Assembly (NCBI RefSeq): GCF_029867415.1
Contig: NC_081183.1
Span: 190,418,061-190,482,060 of the forward strand
DNA length: 64,000 bases
Direction: 5' to 3'
From: Vicia villosa
Lineage: Eukaryota > Streptophyta > Magnoliopsida > Fabales > Fabaceae
Part shown: positions 54,977 through 64,000 of the stretch, piece after piece
Numbering within the stretch: position 1 is the stretch's first letter
How the letters are laid out: each line of letters starts with the position of its first letter
The notes under the pieces: generated by a model
Database searches by the model: none
Seen by the model: only the letters and a program-made list of their open reading frames with translations
Told to the model about the DNA's origin: nothing
Made by a program: the position numbers and the translations under genes

Positions 54977-55741
54977 ATGTACCAGAAGACTATGGAAGAA
55001 CTTCAACAAGACCAAGAGTTATTAAGAGCTGAAGTTAACCAGTTGAAAAGTCAGATGAATCAGATCATGGAAATCCTTCAGATCTTGTTGAAGAGAGAAG
55101 ACAATTTTCCTTTTGTTGTTACAAAGCAAGTTGGTGTTCCTATAGTTCTTCCGAATTCTACTACAGTCCAAAGGCAATATCATCCAGTGAGTACTCTAGT
55201 GCCTTCCTGTGGCCCTTCTCCAAAGGATCTTCCTCCACCTTTGTTCTCAAAGATTCCTGATCAACAATCTCTGTCTGCTCTATGACAAAGCCAAGGAAAT
55301 CATCAACAAGATGAGAATCTGAACAAACCTCTAAAGAAACAACAAAAGAGGCCTTGCCACTCTACTATTATTCCAATGAAGTCTGTTGGGTTGTTTCCTC
55401 AAAGAGTTCAAGCTTCTCAACCTCGGGAAGCTAACGAGAATCAGAATCGCGATAGGACTCACTTTGATCCTATTCCTATGTCTTATACTGAACTGTATCC
55501 ATCTTTGGTCCAGAAAGGGTTGATTACAACTAGAGCCATGCCTCCTTCTCGAAATCCTCCTTTAGATGGTTATAGATCTGATCTTTATTGTGATTTTCAT
55601 CAGGGGGCTGCTGGTCATGATTTAGAACATTGTTATGCACTGAAGGCTAGAGTGAAAGACTTGATCAAAGGAAAAGTGATAAGTTTTGCTGCTCGTACTC
55701 CAAATGTGATTTACTATTCACCTCCAGAGACTGACAATTGA
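54977..55741 (+). pseudogene. Gag-like ORF of the tandem element, copy 2, with nonsense mutation
   Basis: Identical in layout to 47880-48644, but CGA (Arg) has become TGA at 55283-55285. This cuts the protein after the coiled coil and Pro-rich part (102 aa) and removes the zinc-knuckle-like C-terminus. The change is C to T at a CpG, the usual result of methylcytosine deamination. The downstream frame reopens at Met 55376. Confidence 0.85.
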
Positions 55742-57678
55742 AGCTTCAATCAAATTCAGATTCTCTCCTGAAGCCAAGTGTTTCAGACGGGACAACTCAT
55801 CCTTGTTGCTGATTAGTCACTAGGCCATGTTTCTTTACTGTTTGCATTTCTTCCAATTGTAATGTCTGTTTAATTTCAAACTTGTTTGTTTCTTACTGTT
55901 AATTTTAAATGAAATGAGCATTGCATGTTTTGATTCAATTGTTCTCTTTTACTGCTTTATTTCTTTCAAAAAAAAAACAAAAATATGTTTCTTTTATTTG
56001 TTTTCTCTACCCTGTTGCTTATGATTGGAGGGAGGATGATGAAAACAAGATACCCATAATTGCTGTTAGTGTGCTTTTGAATAAAACTTTGCTGATGATG
56101 TACAGGCCTTGTTTCAATTCCCAAACACTGGAGAAATAAGGAAGTTAATCCCTTGTCAACCCCTCTGAGCCTTCGAAGTTGGAGTTTTCTTTTTAAATGA
56201 AAAAACCTGCAATTTTAACCTGGGGATGGGTAGTTTTCAGTTTATTCATCTATGCATTCAAATACAAGAGTTTCATTCAAGATACCTTTTAATAAAGGTT
56301 GTAATCACAAGTTTTCCTTCGCACACATCCAAGAAATGTCGAAGACGTCCTTCAAAGTCAAAAGTGATGATGATGGTTCTCCGCAATTGTTAAGCAAGGC
56401 AGTCACTATCTTTCAAAAAAGAAAAAAATGAAAAAGAAAAGTTCAAGAAAAGCCCGCTAAGTCAAAACCTTTGAAGGAGACTTAGGCAAAATATATATTG
56501 GGGCATCCCGCTGACTGTAAATCTCAAATAAAACAGTTCAGGCAAAAGTTAGGGATATCAAAAGTAAAAAAAAAGAAGAGAGAAGTCAATAAATTCCAAA
56601 ACAACAAAATGTTGTAAAAAAAGAAGTGACTTCCATCTCAAAGTATATTCCTTGGCTTCTGAATCATCATTGCCAAACAAGTGCTGCAAATTCCAAGTTC
56701 TCTTGAAAACCTGAATGCATAGGTTGAATTAACTGAATGTAGGATGGAAGTTCATCATGAAGAAGAGGTGGGTACAAATAAATTTTGAGCCTTATATCCT
56801 TTGTTTCTTAAACCATGAACCAGGCCACATTACAACCTTCAAAAGTCCTAATTGAGGCCAGGTTTATTTTGAAAGCATACTACAACAAGGTTGCGTTAAC
56901 CTGACTCCTAAAGTTGTGCCAATCATTTGTCTGGATTTATTTGCTTTACTTTTCACTTCAAATTCCATGTTTCTTTGTCTTTCTATTTGCTTTATAATGC
57001 CATTTCTGTTGATTTCAAAAAATCTGCATGTTCTTTGCATTTAGATTACCAGTTTTGAACAAACATTTTTGCTTCTAAACAACATTCCTCATCAAGGAAT
57101 TTCAAACAGTTGAGAAATTGGTCTGTGATCTCATCAGGGGCATTTCACTTCAAGGTTCTGTTCAAAGGTTTATCTCAGTGCAAGTTATTCTCAGATCTGG
57201 TTTATCATATCTCTTTCAAGACTAATGCTGGGGCAAGTGTTTCCAAATGCCTAATAAAGCTGTCATTCCAGATTATTCAAGCTGAAGCCATGATCAGTTG
57301 TTCTACATTAATCAGTCAAGCCGGGGCAATCTACTTCAAAAGAATCTCCGAGCATTTTATTAGTCTCTCTCAAAGGATCAGTTTAGTACATTTCACAAGT
57401 GTGATTGAAGAGCTTTGGGCAATGTTCCATGTGTTGAGGAATCAGACATCCCTTTCTGCCGCACAAAGGAGTCTTTCTCAGTTGTCACAAATAAATGCAT
57501 TGCATTAATCATTCATATCATGCATAGAAAAATTTCATATCACGCATAGAAACAAATTCATATTCATTTGCATTTTCACTTTGAGATCAAAGTCCAACTT
57601 ACTTGGCATTATTCAATACGGATTTATCCCTTTGGTTCATTTGTCTTGTTTATCCGATGTTTATTCCGGATGTGTTCC

Positions 57679-58041
57679 CTCTACAACCATGTTTTATCTA
57701 GGTTCTCTTTACAACCATGTTTTATCTTGGTTCTCTTTACAACCATGTTTTATCTTGGTTCTCTCTACAACCATGTTTTATCTTGGTTCTCTCTACAACC
57801 ATGTTTTATCTTGGTTCTCTCTACAACCATGTTTTATCTTGGTTCTCTTTACAACCTTGTTTTATCTTGGTTCTCTCTACAACCATGTTTTATCTTGGTT
57901 CTCTCTACAACCATGTTTTATCTTGGTTCTCTTTACAACCTTGTTTTATCTTGGTTCTCTTTACAACCTTGTTTTATCTTGGTTCTCTTTACAACCTTGT
58001 TTTATCTTGGTTCCCCTACAACCATGCTTCATCCTGGTTCT
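57679..58041. repeat. 28-bp tandem repeat, about 13 units (copy 2)
   Basis: Same array as 50583-50945 with the same number and order of unit variants. The array has therefore not changed length since the duplication. Confidence 0.95.
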
Positions 58042-58050
58042 CACTTTTTT

Positions 58051-58290
58051 CAGATTTATTCTCGGATATTGTGATTTCTCACTTCATTCAGATCCATTCC
58101 TGGATGTCGTGATACCTTTCTCACCTTATTCAGATTTATTCTCTGATATCGTGATTTCTCACTTCATTCAGATCCATTCCTGGATGTCGTGATACCTTTC
58201 TCACCTTATTCAGATTTATTCTCTGATATCGTGATTTCTCACTTCACTCAGATCCATTCCTGGATGTTGTGATACATTTCTTCAATTATC
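58051..58290. repeat. 80-bp tandem repeat, 3 units (copy 2)
   Basis: As in copy 1 but with CTCTGATATT changed to CTCGGATATT in the first unit (near 58062). Confidence 0.92.
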
Positions 58291-58512
58291 TCTTTCATCA
58301 GGTCTTGTGCTTGTTCCATTAACAGTTTGTCTCTCGTGGCGCTATATTCCCCACGAAGATTTGAGTCTGACTCATATCATATCATTAAAAAAAATTAAAA
58401 GAGGAATTTATACATTCATACCATTCTTGGGGCATCTTAGGCTAAAAATCGGGACATGTTTGTATTTAAGTATCTCCTATCTCCTGATAGAAGAAACTTA
58501 AATAGGGGCAGC

Positions 58513-59835
58513 TGTTGCACCCTGATTTTTACCCTACGATCCCGTGTCATTTACATCATTTCATTCCATTAGATTATGCTTTATGTTTACTAACCATTAA
58601 TCAAAATTGCAAAAAAATGTTTTGTTTCTCTTTTATTTTTGTTACAGGGACTGGATCGAGGAAAAGTGGGATTTGCGAGATGATTCGACTAAAAGTCAAC
58701 ATTTCAAGTCCAAGTTCAAGTCAAGATTTAGAGTTCCATTTTCTCATTTCTTTTTCAAGTTTATGGTCATTTTATGATATTAATTTGTAGTATTAATTCT
58801 AATTTTAATTCAAATTTGAAATATCTTTCTAATTTGAGTTATTATTAAAATTAAAACTATTCTTTAATATAAAAATTATTTTATTATGTTAGTTTGTTTT
58901 TATTATTAACCATTTTCTTTTTGTTAGTGTTATTTTTAGTTCTTTTATTCAATATAATAGATCCAAGAAAATGGGTGGGTCCACACAACGATTTCCAGCA
59001 AGAGGGGGAAGGCAAAGAATGTTCACGTTTCTTCCACCAGTGAGATTCACACATTCCGGGAGCCAAATTCGCAAGTCCAAATTCAAATATCAGCTCACAC
59101 TTCCTTCGTGGCAAACTGAAGACAAATTCTCAGCTTAATCTTGACCATAGGTTTGAATTTAATCAAGGGCTGAAATTCTTCAAAATTGATTCACACGGAT
59201 GACTCTCCAAACTTGATCCAAAGGCAGAAGTCGTGAACCGATTTCCCTCTCAATCTCCCTCCAATTTGTCATACTCTTCTCACCTATCTATGCCTATAAA
59301 TAAGCTATCTTAGATCAGAAAGAGGGGGAGGAGAAAAAACAGAGTCGTTATGCTGCCAAAATCTCACCACAAAGAATTCTCCTCCAAAAAAACTTGATCT
59401 AAACCGATTCACAAACCTGTAATTACGCACCAGTTTCCATCATCATCTTCCATAGCTAAATATCACAAAACCTCCAACAAATTCATCAACAACCATTCAT
59501 CATCTTTTAAATTTCAACTTCAATACAATCAACCTGCATATACACCTTCACTGATCTCAAACAACTTACCTTCAATTCAATCCTTCAACAACGATGAAAT
59601 CAGTACGACCTTCACGCAACAAAAGCTCAGCGATTCAATTTTGATTCAACATCACCTCACGTTTTCACCGGCAAACTCAAACGCAACGAATCAGACGCAT
59701 CATTTTCACCACATGAACGAGTCAGCATCAGCAGCGTGAGTTATCAACATCAGACGCATCATTTTCATCACATTGACAATGTCACATTCAACTCCAACAG
59801 CAGAGGATTGAAGCAGAGCAAAAGGAAATCAAGCT
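58513..59835 (+). repeat. LTR 3, truncated at 1323 bp by the next insertion
   Basis: Identical to the first part of LTRs 1 and 2, except for CTTTCTTCGTGG changed to CTTCCTTCGTGG (near 59101). It stops at ...AAATCAAGCT, where the other copies continue CACCGTGGATTCG. Confidence 0.92.
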
Positions 59836-62800
59836 TGTAACAACCCGTTTTTTTAGTATTTATTTTATTATATTATTTTTATACTTTTGGTGCGTTAAAT
59901 TAATTATTTAATAGTTATGAGATTTAATTATTAATTTAATTAATTAAACTTGAGTGCATTTGTGTTCAATAGAATTAATTAAATTATTAGAGAGTTTGAT
60001 TAATTGGGCCTATTTATTAGAGTTATAAGCAATTGGGGGGTGCTTTTATTTTTAAAGCCCAATATGATAAATAATGATAGTAAGAGAGGAAAAAAGGGAT
60101 AGAAGCATCATTAGTTCATTTTTCTGGTTTTGGAGAAATAGAAGTGAAGGAAGAGAGCAAGAGGAGAAAGCTAGGGTTTTGGAGGAGAAAACAAGAGGTA
60201 AGGGGGAGAATCCCTAATCATTATGGGCTAGTATAATGGGGTAAATTGGTAGATTATCCTTATAAATTGTTCATGAATAAATATTATGGTATGGGTGTTT
60301 TGATTTCCAGCATTATATTGAAGAAATCTGTAAAACGAATTAGAAACTTAAGCTATCATCCGAAACATACTGTTCATTTCATTGTTTTCATTTGATTTGT
60401 GTAGGTACTTGTTTTCAATTTACTTGTTTCTTTAATGAATCACTTTTGGCTGTATGCTATTTCAATTTAATATGAAGTGTCACTACAGCTACCTGAGTAA
60501 CCGTGAGTCACCAACATTTCCTCATTTTCCGCTACAGTGCGCCTTAGACCAATGAACGTGGCTGCATATCCTCCTAGCATTATTTAGAAACCGTGAGAAC
60601 CCTGTAGGCACTAAGTTGAATTGGGAACCGTAGAAAAGCACCACTTGTAGCATGTTATTTTACTGTAGCGATAATTACCACATGTAGTTATTATGACCAC
60701 CCAAATTTTATGGATAGCATACACTCATGACAGACTAGCGGCTGGCCATACACTAAAGCATACATGCCTCACTAATTATTTTCCTTATTTCATTTAATAA
60801 GCTGATACATTAATTGCTAGATAGACTTCTATTTCTTTTATATAGTAGTGATACCACTACTGACAAGTAAATCAAATGGTGATGTGATAACATTCATCCA
60901 CTGTAGCGATAAGGCAATATATAGAGGTTATGCTTACTTACTGTAGCGCAGCCACTTGATGTAGGAATAAAAGAACATGCTGCTACTAATTAATGCAATG
61001 AGTCAAAACGTGGGTCTGCCACCTTTTTCCAATGAACACCACTTGATATCTTTCTTTTGCTGTAGCATAATTTCATGAGGAATGAATATAGACCCTCCTT
61101 TTTCTATTACCCTGTTTTGGTTATTTTTATTCTAAGAAGCATGATGCACCCATTTTACTTAGTCAATAGGAAATGTGTCTCACTTCAACTACTATTAATA
61201 ATTGCTGAACATACCATTTGCTGTTAGAATAATGGACACTCTTGTATACATATAGCTAACATGAAATGTGATATATATGTGCATATAATTATGGTAGTTA
61301 ATAAGTGTGAGATAAATCTTATCTTGATTAATTGATAGATTTCATAGGTTAATTAGTAAATAATTATAGTTTAGTGACATTAATTATTATATTAAAATAG
61401 TGAACTTCTAATAGAAATGACCCATAGTCATGTTCTAGTATTGTTCTAAGGTAGAATTTTCTATGAGTAATTAAGTAGTATAATTCAAATGGCTTGTTAG
61501 GTTATTATTAAAAGAGTAAATCTTATCCAATTGAGAAATTGTGAGCTAGTATATGACAATATTAATGACTAGTATTAATTAAAAATGGTGGATTGGATTT
61601 GTGTGTTGATTATTATATGTGAATAATGCTTATGTGATGAGAATGTTGTGTACAATATTGTGGAATAATTCATTGAGTGAATTAATTGTGATATGCTAAA
61701 TATTAAGATGGTAGAGATGATCTTAATTGCATATGGTTGATTAACATTGTACATACATTCATATCATGGATGCCTTGAAACAAAGGTGGTTTGCTTTGAA
61801 ACATAAGCGAGGCTTAGATTCTAAAGTGAATCGGAAGCGGTAAACTATATGTTTACGTTTGGTGGGCTTTGGTCTTGTCCGGATCGGAAGCGTGGCTTGG
61901 ATTCTAGATATTGAATCGGAAAGCGGTGAAACTTTGGGTTCACAATTCGGTACCACATGCATAGTGTCACATATCTTGCATTGGGTCACATTAAAATTAT
62001 GCGATAATTGAGTATGTGAAGTTGATGTGATTGTGATATGTGTATGAGTTTGATAATTGAAACGAGTGAAGTGTGAATACATATTTGATTAAAATGTGTG
62101 AATAGGTGAGAATCATGACTGTGTACTTATCTGGGAATATGATAGTAGAATTGAAATATTATACTATTTAAGCTTGTCGTATACCCGATAACATGTGATT
62201 TATGCGTTGATTACTATTATATATCTCGTTTTATATAGTATGACTAATTACTTGAAGTATCGATTTAACCGTTGTATTCTGTTATACTTTCTTCATAATG
62301 ATTCGTATTCTCACCCTTCTGTTTTAATGTTGCCCTCGTTTGGCGACATGCAGGTTCTGGAGTTTAGTAGCCGCGTGTGACTTAGCTGGAGGTTCTTCCT
62401 TGGTTATTGGAGACTAGGTAGTGAGTCGATGCTCTGGTCATGTAACACTGGGTAGATTAGTCGTGTTGAACTCATGTTTCTATTTGGTTATGTATTATGT
62501 TTATGACTTGAGAACTTGTTATTTGGCTACTTGTTGTTTGAGAGGCTTTCAAGCCAAATATCCTGAATTATGTTTTAATTTATGTTGATATGATTATTGA
62601 GACTTGATCATGGTATGGGACATGGATCATTTTATGAAACACATGAGTATTTAGTAGTTTCCGCTGTGAATGCATATTCTAGATAAAATATGATGAATTG
62701 AGAAGTGTTATTTGAAATGACCAGGTGTATCATATATTGTAAGTAAATGCTGTCGGTTTTTAAAAAGTTTTTAGTTTTTGGAAAACGTCGATGTGACGCC

Positions 62801-62872
62801 CTTTTGAATTATATGCATGCTTATTCTCTGATTATATGCTTATTTATTTTGGGGTATAAAAGGGGTGTTACA
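59836..62872 (+). repeat. 5' LTR of the Tekay-type element (3037 bp)
   Basis: Starts TGTAACAACCCG and ends GGGGTGTTACA, so the tips are inverse (TGTAACA/TGTTACA). A cluster of ACTGTAGC/GCTACAGT motifs sits at 60483-61067. A GGGGTATAAAAGGGG box lies only about 10 bp from the LTR end. No host gene was seen inside. Confidence 0.88.
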
Positions 62873-62876
62873 TTAG

Positions 62877-62888
62877 TGGTATCAGAGC
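62877..62888 (+). other. Primer-binding site (tRNA-iMet)
   Basis: TGGTATCAGAGC, four bases after the LTR end. Confidence 0.9.
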
Positions 62889-62998
62889 ATGGTCGACCAG
62901 TTGGTCAAGGTTATTAATGTCTTTTATCCTGTTGTATTTGATTCGTGTATCTGACACGATCGACACTGTTTTGTCTGGTTGTTTGGTTGTTTAGGACG

Positions 62999-63615
62999 AT
63001 GGTTGCGGGAAGGAATGTTGACATTAATGTTGAGGCAATAATGAGGTGGACTGGTACGATTGGACAAGCGCCACAAGAGAATGTCGGTTATGGAGGAAAG
63101 GATGAGTTCCGTGCTTTTGGAGACTTTCAAAGGTGCAAACCGCCGATCTTTGAAAGAGGGTATGGACCGGACAAGGTGCACGCATGGATGAGAGAAATTG
63201 AGAAGATCTTTCAAGTCGTGAGTTGTACTGATGTACAGAAGGTTCGGTTTGGTACTCACATGCTGACGAAAGGAGCTGAAGATTGGTGGAGTAATATTGT
63301 GCAGAGATTTGAAAGAGAATGTATTGAAGTTACTTGGACTCTTTTCCGTGATGAATTTTTGGAAAACTATTTTCCAGAAGATGTGCGTGGAAAGAAAGAA
63401 ATGAGGTTTCTAAAGTTGAAGCGAGGAAGAGGACAATCCAGCGGGAAACCATATGATGACAAGAGAGAACAATCTGATTTTGGCAAGAAGCTAAGTGGGG
63501 GAGGAAATTCTACTCCACTTAAGTGTTTCGGATGTTGTATTGAAGGTCATTGTGCCGTAGATTGTGATGGGACTCCTGTGGTGGTCATAAAGCACACAAG
63601 TGTAGAATTGGTTTG
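62999..63615 (+). pseudogene. Chromovirus gag, internally deleted
   Basis: From MVAGRNVDINVEAIMRW at 62999. The gag block is clear: FERGYGPDKVHAWMREIEKI, CTDVQKVRFGTHMLTKGAED and WWSNIVQRF, then FRDEFLENYFPEDVRGKKEM. After FLKLKRG it jumps directly to a Gly/Ser/Lys linker and a CX2CX4HX4C zinc knuckle (CFGCCIEGHCAVDC). The usual 80-100 residues between ('G..SV..Y...F..L..F', etc.) are missing. The frame stays open to the stop at 63613-63615. I call it a deletion derivative. The in-frame Met at 62945 upstream is less likely. Confidence 0.82.
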
Positions 63616-63639
63616 AGTGTCATTTATTACAATTGTGGT

Positions 63640-64000
63640 GTGAGATTGGATCTTGTTTTATCTGTTATGCATAGAAGTATGGTTATTGATACAACTGTTG
63701 TGGTTTTGTTTCTACTTCTTTTGTGTGTTTGAATTATCCGTGGAGCATCTTGGTAGAGATTTTAGGATTGATTTAGTTTGTTTTCCGCTAGACCAATTTG
63801 ATGAGAATTTTGGTATGAACGGTTTGGAGTCTAAGCAAGTGATTGTAATTTTAAGAGAGATGTTGGGTATTGGTGTTTTAAGTGATTTTGAGTGCGAGTT
63901 CTGAAGGAACACTATTATGGTTTAGTAACGATGGTTTATGTTTCATTATGATTGTCGACTGTCTATTGACAAATTGAGGACCTGATCACCCTTAATCCAT
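63640..64000 (+). pseudogene. Protease/RT remnant of the Tekay-type element
   Basis: One frame at 63740-63870 reads FRIDLVCFPLDQFDENFGMN, then GLESKQV. This resembles the post-DTGAT part of chromovirus protease ('f.iDLvclPL...DVILGMDWL...'). The DSG/DTG catalytic triad itself is not visible, and shortly after it stops appear. The end of the window (63920-64000) may be the start of RT in a broken frame. Confidence 0.5.

Larger units (their letters stand above)
44320..59835 (+). mobile_element. Tandem Ogre/Tat-like gag-only LTR retrotransposon: LTR-internal-LTR-internal-LTR(truncated)
   Basis: Three LTR copies begin TGTTGCACCCTGATTTTTAC at 44320, 51417 and 58513 (periods 7097 and 7096). The first two run 2831 bp to ...CAGTTGTTTCA and are followed by GCTGGCGACTTCACTGGGGAC, a primer-binding-type sequence seen in Tat/Ogre-lineage elements. 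Each internal region (about 4266 bp) has a gag-like ORF, no pol, tandem repeats, and a purine tract AAATAGGGGCAGC just before the next LTR. By eye the two units differ at only about nine places. The left flank pentamer is TAGGC (44315-44319). The right flank is hidden by the next insertion, so the TSD cannot be checked. Confidence 0.92.
59836..64000 (+). mobile_element. Ty3/gypsy (Tekay/Del-type chromovirus) element, 5' part, runs off the window
   Basis: A 3.0-kb LTR (59836-62872), a perfect initiator-Met primer-binding site TGGTATCAGAGC at 62877-62888, a gag ORF and protease traces in that order. Long LTRs and this gag type fit the Tekay/Del lineage. The left target pentamer is AAGCT (59831-59835). 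The right half is beyond 64000. Confidence 0.88.

Overview
The window is nuclear DNA of a flowering plant. It holds intron-rich genes with GT-AG introns, very AT-rich intergenic DNA and nested plant transposable elements. The element types (Ogre/Tat-like gag with a tandem-repeat-rich 3' untranslated region, plant mobile domain, CACTA with a 'CTCGGTT...AACCGAG' subterminal motif, a TRIM) suggest a papilionoid legume, perhaps the pea/vetch/clover/medic group. This is inference; no species is claimed.

Layout. 1-16.4 kb is almost all element debris: a MULE transposase scrap, a Helitron 3' end with a 39-bp minisatellite, two related Mutator-like elements with 9-bp target-site duplications (TSDs; one has long arms), LTR and gag relics, and a CACTA end. 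Hidden in it at 13.19-13.71 kb is a small RNA locus: site II boxes, a telo-box and a TATA box, then a candidate H/ACA RNA and a convincing box C/D snoRNA whose guide matches 18S rRNA.

16.5-22.5 kb is the gene-rich core. It has a 17-exon GH35 beta-galactosidase (725 aa), a tRNA-Thr(AGT), and a 6-exon mitochondrial porin VDAC (277 aa). All three are on the plus strand and look intact. 24-29.5 kb holds relics (plant mobile domain ORF, LINE reverse transcriptase, MITEs, a 338-bp TRIM, a hAT MITE). 30.2-31.3 kb is an intact single-exon F-box gene on the minus strand. 31.9-35.9 kb is an old, gag-deleted Ty1/copia element with matching 5-bp TSDs.

37.4 kb to the end is one nested structure. An autonomous-type Helitron carries an intact 12-exon RPA1-like gene (524 aa), an antisense three-exon B3-domain gene (one in-frame stop) and the 5' part of the Rep/helicase gene. 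At 44,320 the Helitron is broken by an Ogre/Tat-like non-autonomous (gag-only) LTR retrotransposon present as LTR-internal-LTR-internal-LTR, with a 7.1-kb period and almost no divergence. The third LTR is broken at 59,836 by a Tekay/Del-like Ty3/gypsy element with a 3.0-kb LTR, which runs off the window.

The most noteworthy items are the tandem LTR retrotransposon, the Helitron with RPA plus antisense B3 cargo, the snoRNA cluster, and the family of 9-bp-TSD Mutator-like foldback elements. All family names come from recognition of motifs in the sequence; no database search was possible.
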